DNA of 64,000 nt from Salegentibacter sp. 24 (lineage in GTDB: Bacteria; Bacteroidota; Bacteroidia; Flavobacteriales; Flavobacteriaceae): positions 62,001 to 126,000 of the forward strand of contig NZ_SNWE01000011.1 of the NCBI RefSeq assembly GCF_004362395.1, given 5' to 3'. The position numbers and the translations under genes were made by a program. Below the pieces are notes generated by a model. It made no database searches. It saw only the letters and a list, made by a program, of their open reading frames with translations, and had not been told where the DNA came from. This document shows, piece after piece, positions 1 through 9,435 of this stretch; position 1 is the stretch's first letter, and each line of letters begins with the position of its first letter.

Positions 1-626
1 GAAGAGGCTAAAACTCCGGCCTTATCGCCACCTGTGGCAACGGCATAGGCCTTGGCCCATTCAAAACCAATTCCCAGGGGGTCATTTTCCGGATGTACAG
101 CAATTAAAGTAGGTACTCCAAAACCTCTTTTATATTCTTCTCTTACTTCACTTCCAGGACATTTTGGTGCCACCATTATTACGGTAATATCCTCGCGTAT
201 TTTCATACCTTCTTCCACGATATTGAATCCGTGGGAATAAGATAGCACGGCGTCTTTTTTGATATGAGGCTGAATTGCCTTTATTACCGAAGTATGTTGT
301 TTATCAGGTGTCAGGTTAATAACCAAATCAGCGGTAGGGATCAGTTCCTTATAGGTCCCAACCTTAAAATTATTTTCTGTAGCGTTTTTATAAGACTGTC
401 TTTTTTCTTTAATAGCTCCTTCGCGAAGGGCGTAAGAAATATCCAGCCCGCTATCGCGCATATTTAAACCCTGGTTAAGGCCTTGTGCACCACAGCCCAC
501 AATCACTATTTTTTTCCCTTTTAAAGCAGCCACTCCGTCGCTGAATTCATCACTACCCATAAACCTGCAGGTTCCCAGCTGGGCTAATTGTTCACGTAAA
601 GAAAGGCTGTTAAAATAATTCGTCAT
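1..626 (-). CDS. ilvC: Ketol-acid reductoisomerase, N-terminal part (gene cut by window edge)
   Basis: Converts acetolactate or acetohydroxybutyrate to the dihydroxy acid with NADPH, the second common step of valine, leucine and isoleucine synthesis. About 208 residues are visible, from ATG at 626 to the left edge. The start [18 protein letters not shown], the dinucleotide-binding [17 protein letters not shown] and the later [19 protein letters not shown] closely match the long class II enzyme of Escherichia coli (about 490 residues), so more than half of the gene lies outside the window. It starts 9 bases after the ilvN stop and is the last visible gene of the leftward ilvD-ilvB-ilvN-ilvC operon. 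Identity is secure; the C-terminal knotted domain cannot be checked. Confidence 0.96.
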   Translation of the reverse strand, partial: MTNYFNSLSLREQLAQLGTCRFMGSDEFSDGVAALKGKKIVIVGCGAQGLNQGLNMRDSGLDISYALREGAIKEKRQSYKNATENNFKVGTYKELIPTADLVINLTPDKQHTSVIKAIQPHIKKDAVLSYSHGFNIVEEGMKIREDITVIMVAPKCPGSEVREEYKRGFGVPTLIAVHPENDPLGIGFEWAKAYAVATGGDKAGVLAS

Positions 627-635
627 CACTTTTAT

Positions 636-1166
636 TTAATTGGTTGTATCAAATTTTTCTAAAATTTTCGAGATTGGCATTTCATTCTTCGTTACAGCAA
701 TAGTACCCGAACGAACGAACTGCATCAATCCATAAGGCTTTAATTTTTCATAAAGACTATCGGTTTCGTGGCGTTTCCCGGTTTTTTCAATTACAAAAAA
801 CTTGGGAGTAACCGTCACGATACGCGCATTGGATTCCTTTATAAAATCCTGGATATTGAGATCTTCCACGAAATCTGCCGAATTTATCTTATAAAGCGCG
901 GTTTCCTGGTAGATCATTTCATCGTCCGTATGATAAAAAGCTTTAATGACCTCAATTTGCTTTTCTATTTGGCCAGCGATCTTTTTAACCTGGTCTTCGG
1001 TCACCTGCACCACTATTGTAAACCGCATCACCTCGTTTACCTCACTTCTGGAAGCGGTAATACTCTCAATATTGATGTGCCTTTTCTGAAAAATAGCCGC
1101 GATCCGGCTCAAAAGGCCTATGTTGTTTTCGGTATAAACCGAAACTGTAAAATCTTTCTTTTCCAT
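636..1166 (-). CDS. ilvN: Acetolactate synthase small (regulatory) subunit
   Basis: Regulatory subunit that binds the IlvB catalytic subunit and normally confers feedback inhibition by valine. The 176-residue protein has an N-terminal ACT domain (about residues 5-80, with TENNIGLLSRIAAIFQKRHI) and a C-terminal domain typical of the longer small subunits. Its ATG overlaps the ilvB stop by one base (TAATG on the coding strand), which favours translational coupling and fixes the start. Length and order fit the family; nothing is missing. Confidence 0.95.
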   Translation of the reverse strand: MEKKDFTVSVYTENNIGLLSRIAAIFQKRHINIESITASRSEVNEVMRFTIVVQVTEDQVKKIAGQIEKQIEVIKAFYHTDDEMIYQETALYKINSADFVEDLNIQDFIKESNARIVTVTPKFFVIEKTGKRHETDSLYEKLKPYGLMQFVRSGTIAVTKNEMPISKILEKFDTTN

Positions 1167-2899
1167 TACTCTAATCTTATATCAGAAACTGAAGCCCCGG
1201 TAGGAACCATAGGGAATACATTTTCTTCCTGTTCAACTTTTACCTCAAGAAAATAGGCTTCCTTGGATTCCATCATTTCCGTAACGGCCTCTTTTAAATC
1301 CTCACGTTTACTTACCTGTTTGGCTTTAATATGATATCCTTTGGCAATAGTTATAAAATCAGGATTCATCATTTCGGTAGAAGCATAACGTTTCTCGAAA
1401 AACAATTGCTGCCACTGGCGTACCATCCCCAGAAAATCGTTATTTAAAACAACAATTTTAACCGGTACCTTAGTCTGAAATATAGTGCCCAGTTCCTGTA
1501 TGGTCATTTGGTAACCGCCGTCTCCAATTATTGCCACAACATCCCGCTCTGGCGCGCCCATTTTAGCTCCAATTGCTGCCGGTAGCGCAAAACCCATGGT
1601 TCCCAAACCTCCGGAAGTCACATTACTTCGGGTTTGGTTAAACTTTGAATAGCGGCAGGCGACCATTTGATGCTGTCCCACATCGGACACTATTACGGCA
1701 TCACCTTTGGAGCATTTATTAATTTCATCAATAACTTCAGCCATTCCGATCTTTCCGCGCTCAGCATTTAGATCATTTTTAATGATTTTATCAAATTCAA
1801 TTTTATAGTGATCTTTGAATTTTTGATGCCAGGCTTCGTGCTTATTGGGTTTTAAAAGGTCTAAAAGCACTTTAAGGGTTTCATTTACATTACCCAGAAC
1901 CGGAATATCAGCATGTACATTTTTATTGATCTCTGCGGGGTCTATCTCAAAATGGATCACTTTTGCCTGCTTAGCATATTTCTCCAAATTCCCGGTTACC
2001 CGGTCATCAAAGCGCATTCCAATTGCGATCAATACATCGCACTCGTTGGTGAGCACATTAGGACCATAATTCCCGTGCATTCCTACCATTCCCACATTTA
2101 GCGGATGATCTGTGGGCATAGCAGAAAGCCCTAAAATGGTCCAGGCAGCAGGGATCCCTGATTTCTCTACTACTTGTTTAAAAAGTTCTTCGGCACCGCC
2201 TAAAATCACACCCTGACCAAAAACAATCATTGGTTTTTTGGCGTTATTCATGGCTTGTGCAGCTCTTTCTACCTCAATTAAATTAATTTCAGGCTTAGGT
2301 TTATAACTTCTAATGCCTGAGCATTTTTTATACGAAAAATCAAGGCTTGCGAACTGTGCATCCTTGGTAATATCAATCAATACAGGTCCAGGTCTTCCTG
2401 AGCGCGCAATAAAAAATGCTTTTGCCAGAATCTCTGGAATTTCTTCGGCTTTGGTAATCTGATAATTCCACTTGGTTATTGGGGTTGAAATCCCAATGAT
2501 ATCCGTTTCCTGGAAAGCATCGCTTCCAAGTAAATGCGAGCCTACCTGCCCGGTAATGCACACCAGTGGTGTAGAATCGATTTGCGCATCGGCAATTCCT
2601 GTAACCAAGTTTGTCGCCCCGGGTCCCGAGGTAGCAAGGGCTACTCCTACTTTTCCGCTAACTCTGGCATAACCCTGTGCAGCATGGGAAGCGCCTTGTT
2701 CGTGGCGCGTAAGGACGTGGTGAATTTGGTTCTGATATTTGTACAATTCATCGTAAACGGGCATAATTGCTCCCCCGGGATAACCGTAAAGCGTATCCAC
2801 CCCTTCTTCCAACAAACATTTTATCACGGCTTCAGCACCGGAAACCGTGGTTTGTTTTGAAGAAGATACTTTTTCGAAACTAGCTGTTTTCACTTCCAT
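1166..2899 (-). CDS. ilvB: Acetolactate synthase large (catalytic) subunit
   Basis: Thiamine-diphosphate enzyme condensing two pyruvates, or pyruvate and 2-oxobutyrate, at the entry to branched-chain amino acid synthesis. The 577 residues show the three-domain ThDP fold: the N-terminal Pyr domain with the cofactor-activating glutamate in LTRHEQGASHAAQGYAR, the central FAD-binding-type domain, and the C-terminal PP domain with the GDGGYQMTIQEL...NN ThDP/magnesium motif. It lies 11 bases after ilvD and overlaps ilvN by one base. The PGGAIMP segment near residue 42 is characteristic of acetolactate synthase rather than pyruvate oxidase. Confidence 0.96.
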   Translation of the reverse strand: MEVKTASFEKVSSSKQTTVSGAEAVIKCLLEEGVDTLYGYPGGAIMPVYDELYKYQNQIHHVLTRHEQGASHAAQGYARVSGKVGVALATSGPGATNLVTGIADAQIDSTPLVCITGQVGSHLLGSDAFQETDIIGISTPITKWNYQITKAEEIPEILAKAFFIARSGRPGPVLIDITKDAQFASLDFSYKKCSGIRSYKPKPEINLIEVERAAQAMNNAKKPMIVFGQGVILGGAEELFKQVVEKSGIPAAWTILGLSAMPTDHPLNVGMVGMHGNYGPNVLTNECDVLIAIGMRFDDRVTGNLEKYAKQAKVIHFEIDPAEINKNVHADIPVLGNVNETLKVLLDLLKPNKHEAWHQKFKDHYKIEFDKIIKNDLNAERGKIGMAEVIDEINKCSKGDAVIVSDVGQHQMVACRYSKFNQTRSNVTSGGLGTMGFALPAAIGAKMGAPERDVVAIIGDGGYQMTIQELGTIFQTKVPVKIVVLNNDFLGMVRQWQQLFFEKRYASTEMMNPDFITIAKGYHIKAKQVSKREDLKEAVTEMMESKEAYFLEVKVEQEENVFPMVPTGASVSDIRLE

Positions 2900-2910
2900 A
2901 ATTCACCTTA

Positions 2911-4584
2911 TTAAAATTCGTCGGTTACACAACCCTGTGAGGCCGAAGAAACCGTTCTTGCATATTTGTAAAGCACTCCCTTGTTGAATTTTAAAGCGGG
3001 GGCTTTCCAGTTTTCTTTTCTTTTTCTTATCTCTTCTGCTGAAAGACTGGCTTCAATCTTATTGGTTTCAGCATTGATGGTAATCTTGTCACCATCTTTT
3101 AGAAAAGCGAGTAAACCGCCTTCCTGGGCTTCCGGGGTGATGTGCCCGACGACAAAACCGTGGGTTCCACCGGAAAATCTACCGTCTGTTATTAAAGCTA
3201 CATCTTTACCGAGTTTGGCGCCCATTATGGCCGAAGTAGGTTTGAGCATTTCCGGCATTCCCGGACCGCCTTTTGGGCCCTCGTACCGAATGACGACGAC
3301 ATCGCCCTTTTTTACTTTTCCTTCTGAAATACCATCATTAGCTTCATATTCACTATTAAAGACTTTGGCAGTTCCGGTAAACTGCAAACCTTCTTTTCCG
3401 GTAATTTTTGCTACCGATCCACCTTCAGCAAGATTTCCGTAGAGAATCCTGATATGCCCGGTTTTCTTGATCGGGTTATCCAAAGGCCTGAATACATCCT
3501 GTCCTTCCTCCATATCGGGAACATCAGCAAGGTTTTCAGCTAATGTTTTCCCGGTGACAGTAAGACAATCCCCGTGAAGCATATCGTTTTTCAACATATA
3601 TTTTAAAACCGCAGGAATGCCGCCAATCCTATGTACATCTTCCATCGCATACTTGCCACTTGGTTTTAGATCGGCCAAAAAGGGTGTACTATCGCATATT
3701 TTTTCAAAATCTGCCAGATCAAAATCAACCTCAGCCGATTTCGCTATGGCCAAAAAGTGCAGTACCGCGTTGGTAGAACCTCCTAAGACGGTCAATAATC
3801 GAATCGCATTTTCCAGCGATTTACGATTTACTATATCGCGTGGCTTAATATCTTTTTCAATTAGTAAACGTACAGCCTTTCCGGCTTCTTCGCTCTCGGC
3901 TTTCTTTTCTTCACCTACAGCTGGATTTGAAGAATTATATGGCAAAGCCATTCCCAATGCTTCAATAGCTGAGGCCATGGTGTTTGCTGTATACATGCCT
4001 CCACAGGCACCTGCCCCAGGACAGGCTTTTTCAATAATGCTTTCGTATTCCTCTTTTTCAATATCGCCGGCAGTCTTAGCACCCCAGGCTTCAAAAGCGG
4101 AAACCACGTCCAGTTTTTTCCCATTGTGACAACCCGAAGCGATGGTTCCACCGTAGACTAAAATCGCAGGTCGGTTAATTCTGAGCATCGCCATAAGGGC
4201 TCCGGGCATATTTTTATCACATCCCACCACAGTGATCAGCGCATCATAAGACATCGCATGAATCACGGTTTCCATTGAATCGGCTATAATATCACGGGAC
4301 GGCAAGGAATACCGCATTCCAGGGGTTCCCATAGAAATCCCATCACTCACCCCAATGGTATTAAAAATCAAACCGACAAGATCATTCTCATTGGCGCCCT
4401 TTTTAACCAATTTGGCCAAATCGTTCAGGTGCATATTACAGGGATTACCCTCGTAGCCCGTACTGGCAATCCCAACAAAGGGTTTTTTAAAATCTTCTTT
4501 GGTCAGGCCTATGGCATGCAACATGGCCTGTGATGCCGGTTGCGAATCGCTTTGTGTTAAAACTTTACTGAATTTGTTATGCAT
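2911..4584 (-). CDS. ilvD: Dihydroxy-acid dehydratase
   Basis: Iron-sulfur dehydratase forming the 2-oxo acids that are transaminated to valine and isoleucine. The 557-residue protein carries cysteines in [15 protein letters not shown] and [14 protein letters not shown], which supply the cluster ligands, and the C-terminal [20 protein letters not shown] signature. Length is normal for the IlvD/Edd family, and the ilv context rules out phosphogluconate dehydratase. It is the first gene of the leftward ilv operon, preceded by about 570 bases without a gene. Confidence 0.96.
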   Translation of the reverse strand: MHNKFSKVLTQSDSQPASQAMLHAIGLTKEDFKKPFVGIASTGYEGNPCNMHLNDLAKLVKKGANENDLVGLIFNTIGVSDGISMGTPGMRYSLPSRDIIADSMETVIHAMSYDALITVVGCDKNMPGALMAMLRINRPAILVYGGTIASGCHNGKKLDVVSAFEAWGAKTAGDIEKEEYESIIEKACPGAGACGGMYTANTMASAIEALGMALPYNSSNPAVGEEKKAESEEAGKAVRLLIEKDIKPRDIVNRKSLENAIRLLTVLGGSTNAVLHFLAIAKSAEVDFDLADFEKICDSTPFLADLKPSGKYAMEDVHRIGGIPAVLKYMLKNDMLHGDCLTVTGKTLAENLADVPDMEEGQDVFRPLDNPIKKTGHIRILYGNLAEGGSVAKITGKEGLQFTGTAKVFNSEYEANDGISEGKVKKGDVVVIRYEGPKGGPGMPEMLKPTSAIMGAKLGKDVALITDGRFSGGTHGFVVGHITPEAQEGGLLAFLKDGDKITINAETNKIEASLSAEEIRKRKENWKAPALKFNKGVLYKYARTVSSASQGCVTDEF

Positions 4585-5155
4585 TACTTATTTCTTCTTC
4601 GTGTGTTTTGAAGATTAAAAGTAAGCTGATAAGTTGTCAAGACAGTATTTAAGGAAGTAAGAGCACTACTTTCGGAAGAAAAATAACAGGTTTAACAATC
4701 TGAAAAACAATATTTTAGCACTCAATGAATTACGATAGCTGAAAAGCTTATTTTATACAGGAAAATTTAATTCAAAAAAGTCCGAAATTCAACAAAATTA
4801 AGGCTTTTGAAGAATTCTTAATTTTTTGAATATTATTTGATATTTTCCATGTTTTAAAGTGAACTTATAAGAATTCCCTAATGTATCCTGGGGATGCTTT
4901 CAATTAAAATACTCACCCTGGAATCAGGCAATAATCACTGCAATAAAGCAGCAACTTATAGCCAACTAAAAACTACAATGAAACCTGCGAAAAGGATTTA
5001 CTGCTTACCGGTGAGGTGCAATTTAAGAAAGTTGAAGGGCTTAGCTTGATCCTTTGTTACTCCAAAGCTAGCTATATTCTGCTTATAATCTCGCCCTCAT
5101 ACATGATATTTAATACGAAATACGTTGAGCATACTACCGGTAAGAGCCACCGTAT
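4585..5155. other. Gene-free region upstream of ilvD
   Basis: This 570-base AT-rich stretch lies between ilvD, which reads away to the left, and the 3' end of the GNAT/nitrilase gene. I see no convincing protein, tRNA or known riboswitch. It should hold the ilv promoter; a candidate is noted separately. Two copies of ACCGGT occur in inverted orientation (CTTACCGGT near 5005 and ACCGGTAAG near 5137), too far apart to interpret. Confidence 0.5.
4762..4797 (-). promoter_or_regulatory. Candidate ilv operon promoter (Bacteroidota type)
   Basis: On the coding strand TTTTGTTG is followed, after 20 bases, by TAAATTTT. This resembles the Bacteroidota sigma-70 consensus (TTTG, about 19 bases, TAnnTTTG) with one mismatch in the downstream box. 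It would leave a leader of roughly 165-170 bases before ilvD. The region is AT-rich, so chance matches are likely. Confidence 0.3.
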
Positions 5156-6679
5156 TTATTTTTTCTTCTTTAAAGAATATAAGTCCTTTCTTCTGTCCTT
5201 CATATTACGTACACTTCCAAATGCGTGAAGTTCCTTTAGAAGGTCTAAATCCACATCTACCAATAGCGTACTTTCAGTGTTCGGGGTGGCTTCTGCCTTA
5301 ATGCCGTTTACAGGGAACGCGAAGTCAGAAGGGGTTAACACCGCACTCTGTGCATACTGGATATCCATATTATTTACCTTCGGTAAATTCCCTACAGAAC
5401 CAGCAATGGCAACATAACATTCATTTTCTACAGCCCTGGCCTGTGCGCATATTTTAACCCGGGAATAACCGTTTTGGGTATCGGTCATAAAGGGAACAAA
5501 CAAAATATTCATTCCTTCTTCGGCTAAAATTCGGCCTACTTCAGGAAATTCAACATCATAGCAAATCAGTACCCCTATTTTTCCGCAGTCCGTATCAAAG
5601 GTTTGGAGTTTGCTTCCGCCCTTCATTCCCCAGGCCGATTCTTCAGCCGGAGTGATATGTAATTTTTCATAGCGTTCATAACTTCCGTCACGGCGACATA
5701 AAAAACCAACATTATACATATGTTCACCAATCACCATCGGCATGCTTCCGGTGATGATATTAATATTGTAATTCACCGCAAATTCCTGGAAGGTTTCCAG
5801 CAAACGTTCGGTATAAGTTGAAAGTCCGCGGATAGCTTCAGGCTCTGTTAACTCATTGAATTCTGCCATAAGCGGCGCATTGAACAATTCAGGAAAGAGG
5901 ATAAAATCACTTTGATAGTCACTTACCGCATCCACGAAAAATTCAATTTGTGATACCAGCGCATCGTAATCCCTAAAAAGTCGCATTTGCCATTGGACCA
6001 AACCAAGGCGAACCACGGTTTTGGGGGTATCAATTAATTTGGTGGTTTTGGTGTAGTAAATATTATTCCACTCCATTAACACCGCATACTCCTTACTTTC
6101 GGCATCGCCGGGCAAATATCCTTTAATGACTTTTTTTACATGAAAATCATTGGAAAGCTGAAAAGACAATACGGGATCGTGAATTTCCTGCAATTTTACT
6201 TTTTCAATATATTTTTTTGGGGTGAGTTCCTTGGAGTAAGTCGCGTAGTTTGGAATTCGTCCCCCAAAAACGATCGATTTTAAATTAAGCTGTTCACAAA
6301 CTTCCTTTCGTGCTTCGTATAAACGTCTTCCCAGGCGCATTCCACGGTAGTCAGGATGAATAAAAACATCTATTCCGTATAAAATATCTCCGTTCTTTGT
6401 ATGGGTAGAAAAATTTTCACCCCCAATGATCTCATCGTATGTGTGATCTTCATCAAACTTTTTAGAATCAATAATAATAGAAAGGGCACAGCCAGCAATT
6501 TTATTGTCTATAATGATGCAAAACTGGCCTTCGGGAAATTTATTTACCAGGTTTCTAATTTCATCTTTGCTCCAGTATTCCTCTGGCATTTTATGATAAC
6601 TCTTTATCATAGAAACCTTGAGTTCCTGATAATCTTTAAGTTTTAAATTACGGAGTTCTATTTTTGGCGTTTCGTTCAC
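5156..6679 (-). CDS. GNAT acetyltransferase fused to a carbon-nitrogen hydrolase
   Basis: Two enzymes in one 507-residue chain. Residues about 5-215 are a GNAT N-acyltransferase domain, with the acetyl-CoA loop around DYRGMRLGRRLYEARK. Residues about 224-490 are a nitrilase-superfamily domain with the complete Glu-Lys-Cys triad: E264 in LFPELF, K339 in YEKLHITP and C373 in LICYDVEFPE. No signal peptide is seen, so it is probably cytoplasmic. The fusion is known in Bacteroidota as a conserved protein, but its substrate is unknown to me; amide hydrolysis coupled to acyl transfer is an inference. The start is GTG at 6679; no nearby ATG keeps the GNAT domain whole. It appears to be a single-gene unit. 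Confidence 0.88.
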   Translation of the reverse strand: MNETPKIELRNLKLKDYQELKVSMIKSYHKMPEEYWSKDEIRNLVNKFPEGQFCIIIDNKIAGCALSIIIDSKKFDEDHTYDEIIGGENFSTHTKNGDILYGIDVFIHPDYRGMRLGRRLYEARKEVCEQLNLKSIVFGGRIPNYATYSKELTPKKYIEKVKLQEIHDPVLSFQLSNDFHVKKVIKGYLPGDAESKEYAVLMEWNNIYYTKTTKLIDTPKTVVRLGLVQWQMRLFRDYDALVSQIEFFVDAVSDYQSDFILFPELFNAPLMAEFNELTEPEAIRGLSTYTERLLETFQEFAVNYNINIITGSMPMVIGEHMYNVGFLCRRDGSYERYEKLHITPAEESAWGMKGGSKLQTFDTDCGKIGVLICYDVEFPEVGRILAEEGMNILFVPFMTDTQNGYSRVKICAQARAVENECYVAIAGSVGNLPKVNNMDIQYAQSAVLTPSDFAFPVNGIKAEATPNTESTLLVDVDLDLLKELHAFGSVRNMKDRRKDLYSLKKKK

Positions 6680-6929
6680 GATACTATTTATTTAATTCGG
6701 CGAAGATACAGTAGAATATTCTGGTTTGAAAATTCCTAACCCGCAAAGAAATCTATCCTTAAATTTGATCTGCTCTTTATTTGTCCAGCTTAGTTATAAG
6801 AATAAAAGGAAAAAAAAGATGACTTATCAAGGAATTCCTATGAGAAAACATTAGTTGAATTACCTGTTTGTCAGAATGAAACCACGGGATTTTTCAGTCT
6901 GGCACGTTTGAGCAGGGACTAAAATTCCT

Positions 6930-7562
6930 TTACAATAATAAGATACGGTGCTTGATGGCAAATAACACTAAACCCGTTCGACTTCGTACGTTTAATTTCT
7001 GGAATAAACTCTCCCGGTATCCGTCAATGGTTTTTGGACTAAGGTTCATTTCGCTTGCCACTTCCTTGTAGGTCATTTCCGTACAGGCAAGGCCAAGAAA
7101 TTCTATTTCTCGTTTGGTTAGATTGGTTAATTTATTCTCTCTATTACTGTTCTTTATGGCCTCAGAAACTGCATCGGTATAGAAAAATCCTTCATTAATC
7201 ACTTCATCCAATGCGAATTTAAATTCGTCCGGATCGATGTCTTTCAATAAATAGCCGCGACACCCGAGTTTTACCATAAAAGTGACGGTTTCCTCATCAT
7301 CTTCCATGGTCAGGGCAAGCACTTTTTGACCGGGATGGTGTTCCTTAAACCAGGCCATAGTTTCAGGGCCATTCATAATTGGCATTCGAATATCCAGCAA
7401 TACCAGATCGGGTTTTGGCTGGTTCGTCTTAAACTGGGTGAGAAGTTCCTGGCCATTTTTGTAGATCCCGTAAACCTGGAAGTTATCAAAAGAATTCACC
7501 AGGTTCTTTAAAGATTGCGCAAATAAAGTGTGGTCGTCTACAATTGCTACGGTATTATTCAT
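6930..7562 (-). CDS. LuxR/NarL-family response regulator
   Basis: DNA-binding output of a two-component system. The 210 residues comprise a receiver domain (about 1-120) with acidic residues D9-D10 and phospho-acceptor D57 in LLDIRMP, and a C-terminal LuxR helix-turn-helix (about 145-205, LTKREIEFLGLACTEMTYKE, then LSPKTIDGYRESLFQKL). The gene overlaps the upstream histidine kinase by 8 bases, so the two are almost certainly cognate. It ends the four-gene leftward operon beginning at 9435. Targets are unknown. Confidence 0.93.
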   Translation of the reverse strand: MNNTVAIVDDHTLFAQSLKNLVNSFDNFQVYGIYKNGQELLTQFKTNQPKPDLVLLDIRMPIMNGPETMAWFKEHHPGQKVLALTMEDDEETVTFMVKLGCRGYLLKDIDPDEFKFALDEVINEGFFYTDAVSEAIKNSNRENKLTNLTKREIEFLGLACTEMTYKEVASEMNLSPKTIDGYRESLFQKLNVRSRTGLVLFAIKHRILLL

Positions 7563-8343
7563 CTTGTTGCCCCTTTAAAGAATAGCGTAAAGATAAAAAA
7601 GTTCCAGCATCCTTAGAACTTTCCAGGGCAAACTTTGCCTTTATCAGGGAAGCCCTGCTCTCCATATTAAACAATCCTGAATTCTTCTTTACCCCGGCCA
7701 TATCAAATCCCCGGCCGTTATCTTTTGCGCTAATAAGGATTTCCTGGGCAGTATAAGCGATAGTAACATGTAATTCTGATGCCTTCGCATGCTTTATCAC
7801 GTTAGAAAAGAATTCCTGAAGTATTCTGAATAAAATTATACTGTCTTGCTGCGGAATTTCCTCTTTTTCACCGGTAATATCCAGGTGAGTCTTTATCACC
7901 CCCATACGCTGAAACCTTGCCAGTTCATTTTCTAATGAAACCAACAAACCGGCATATCCAATCACCTGGTTATTTAAGGATTTTGAAAGCGAGCGCACTT
8001 CCTGAAGTGAACTGGCCACGGTTTCTTTAATTTCCAAAACTGAAGTTTTCTCGGTCTCAGGTAGGTTTCTTGAAAAAATATTCAGCTGCATATTAGCGAC
8101 TGAAAGTAACTGACCAATATTATCGTGCAACTCCCAGCCTACGTTTTTTAAGGTTTGCTCCTGCATTTCTAAACGCGATTGGGAAATTTCCCGCTCAAAG
8201 CGCTGTTTAGCCTCAAATTGCTCCTGTAGCATCTTATTTTTTCGCCGTTGATAAACCACAAAAAATACGATCACAAAGGCCGTTAGCAGCAGGATGACTA
8301 CCACAAAGTAAATAATAAGTAAAATTTCTTCTTTAGAAAGCAT
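7555..8343 (-). CDS. NarL-type sensor histidine kinase (HisKA_3), no sensor domain
   Basis: A 262-residue kinase with one N-terminal membrane helix (about residues 7-31), a coiled-coil linker, a HisKA_3 dimerisation domain with phospho-accepting H73 in WELHDNIGQLL, and an ATPase domain with an SNVIKHAKAS N-box and a DNGRGFDMAG G-box. There is no periplasmic or PAS sensing domain, so input must come from elsewhere. The preceding gene, whose end overlaps by 11 bases, encodes a seven-helix membrane protein that could be the sensor (inference). The downstream regulator overlaps by 8 bases. Confidence 0.92.
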   Translation of the reverse strand: MLSKEEILLIIYFVVVILLLTAFVIVFFVVYQRRKNKMLQEQFEAKQRFEREISQSRLEMQEQTLKNVGWELHDNIGQLLSVANMQLNIFSRNLPETEKTSVLEIKETVASSLQEVRSLSKSLNNQVIGYAGLLVSLENELARFQRMGVIKTHLDITGEKEEIPQQDSIILFRILQEFFSNVIKHAKASELHVTIAYTAQEILISAKDNGRGFDMAGVKKNSGLFNMESRASLIKAKFALESSKDAGTFLSLRYSLKGQQDE

Positions 8344-9049
8344 TTTTTAAATTCTTAGAAGTTGGTTTTCTCTTGTTGGCCAAGGATAAAAAGGCAATAC
8401 TATAAGCACTATACATAAATATATTCATTGCGATCATAACCGAACCACTCATCTCCACAAATTCCGGACTTTTATTATTAAAATATTTAAAATAAATAAT
8501 GATAGGTGTTGTAGTTAAAAAAAACAGCAGTGCTGGAAAGGAAATATAAAAACTAATTTCCCTTTTAATATTTAGAATTTTGGAACTCAGTAAAATTTCA
8601 AAGTAATAATAGAAAATAACTCCCAGCAGAAAAAAACTACCCAATAAATAAGTAACTACGGAGTTACTCTGAAGAATTACATCTGAAAATATTAAATTAA
8701 TAATGCAAATTATCACATATAATAATAAAGCTTTATCAATAAATTTTCTTGTTTTATTATTTGAAATATTCCATTTAAAATAATGTATATAAGCAACAAA
8801 ACTTATAACCAGATAAGGGTTATGGAGCCAAAAGTTTTGATACCAAAAGGTTCCCTTAAGGTAATGTAGCGGTTCATTCCAATAGATTATTGTTGGAATT
8901 GTTCCTATGATTTCAATAAAGTATGTTAGTAGTAAAAAATAAGCAAAAAAGCCGACCGCTTTATCGGTCGGCTTTTTCTTATAATAATAAAGGCCTGAGA
9001 TTGCCGCAAAACCTTCGAGCAAAATTACCAGAAAGATAAAAATTTGCAT
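8333..9049 (-). CDS. Seven-helix membrane protein, possible sensor partner of the kinase
   Basis: I do not recognise a named family. The 238-residue protein is predicted by eye to have seven membrane helices, near residues 2-23, 32-54, 76-92, 103-123, 130-152, 165-190 and 200-224, with a positively charged C-terminal tail. Start and stop overlap the neighbouring genes (TAATG with the upstream gene, 11 bases with the kinase), which supports a real, co-translated gene. Residues 25-35 are encoded by a perfect 13-bp inverted repeat with T runs, described separately. A receptor-like role feeding the sensor-less kinase is inference from the context only. Confidence 0.8.
   Translation of the reverse strand: MQIFIFLVILLEGFAAISGLYYYKKKPTDKAVGFFAYFLLLTYFIEIIGTIPTIIYWNEPLHYLKGTFWYQNFWLHNPYLVISFVAYIHYFKWNISNNKTRKFIDKALLLYVIICIINLIFSDVILQSNSVVTYLLGSFFLLGVIFYYYFEILLSSKILNIKREISFYISFPALLFFLTTTPIIIYFKYFNNKSPEFVEMSGSVMIAMNIFMYSAYSIAFLSLANKRKPTSKNLKNAF
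8946..8977 (-). terminator. Perfect terminator-like hairpin inside the 7-TM gene
   Basis: Bases 8946-8958 (AAAAAGCCGACCG) pair perfectly with 8965-8977 (CGGTCGGCTTTTT) around a 6-base loop. On the coding strand the stem is followed by another T, giving the GC-rich stem and U tract of an intrinsic terminator. It lies about 72 bases after the start codon. Whether it terminates transcription in vivo is not shown by sequence alone. Confidence 0.6.
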
Positions 9050-9435
9050 TAGTAATTATTTGGAGGCCGACCTGAAGTTATAATATTCATTGGCTCAATT
9101 TCATAATTATTAGGATCAGAATCATCCTCGGCAGTTTCTGTATCTCCCGCAGCTTCTTTGGTAGGTGAGAGAAACATGGTAGTATAACTTTTTTTCTCCT
9201 TAGTTTTAGGATAAGCCCCTAAATAAAACCTAATTCCCGGTTTCTCCACCCCCTGCTCCTTAGATTTCTCCCTAACATAATCCAGGTATTCCTGTAATTC
9301 CTCTACACTGTACCAGAATTCACGGGTATCTTCATAACCCTCGGCTTCCCTGATGTCTTTTCCGCGGGTTCTTACCCATTCGTCCTGTTCCTTGCGCGCC
9401 TCTTCAACGCTAATACATTTTTTTGGTTTTTTCAT
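9049..9435 (-). CDS. Conserved hypothetical protein with acidic tail, first gene of sensor operon
   Basis: Function unknown. The 128-residue protein is soluble and highly charged. It has a compact N-terminal part (about residues 1-85, with cysteine 7, WVRTRGKDIREAEGYEDTRE and the tryptophan/tyrosine-rich FWYSVEELQEYLDYV). The tail is acidic and probably disordered (about 90-128, rich in D, E, T and N). Its stop overlaps the next start by one base (TAATG). From memory, similar short proteins are common in flavobacteria, but I cannot verify this. As the first gene of a two-component operon it may be a modulator, which is inference. Confidence 0.75.
   Translation of the reverse strand: MKKPKKCISVEEARKEQDEWVRTRGKDIREAEGYEDTREFWYSVEELQEYLDYVREKSKEQGVEKPGIRFYLGAYPKTKEKKSYTTMFLSPTKEAAGDTETAEDDSDPNNYEIEPMNIITSGRPPNNY

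Noticed and set aside
4584-4735. Possible leucine-rich leader peptide of an ilv attenuator (frame reading ILFFRLLNLLFFFRK before a TAG on the minus strand)
   Set aside because: It has no ATG, only a TTG start, and no convincing terminator/antiterminator hairpins lie between it and ilvD; the strand is AT-rich, which yields Leu/Phe codons by chance.
5016-5228. 70-residue plus-strand reading frame overlapping the GNAT/nitrilase gene end
   Set aside because: Overlaps a confident gene on the other strand and has no motif.
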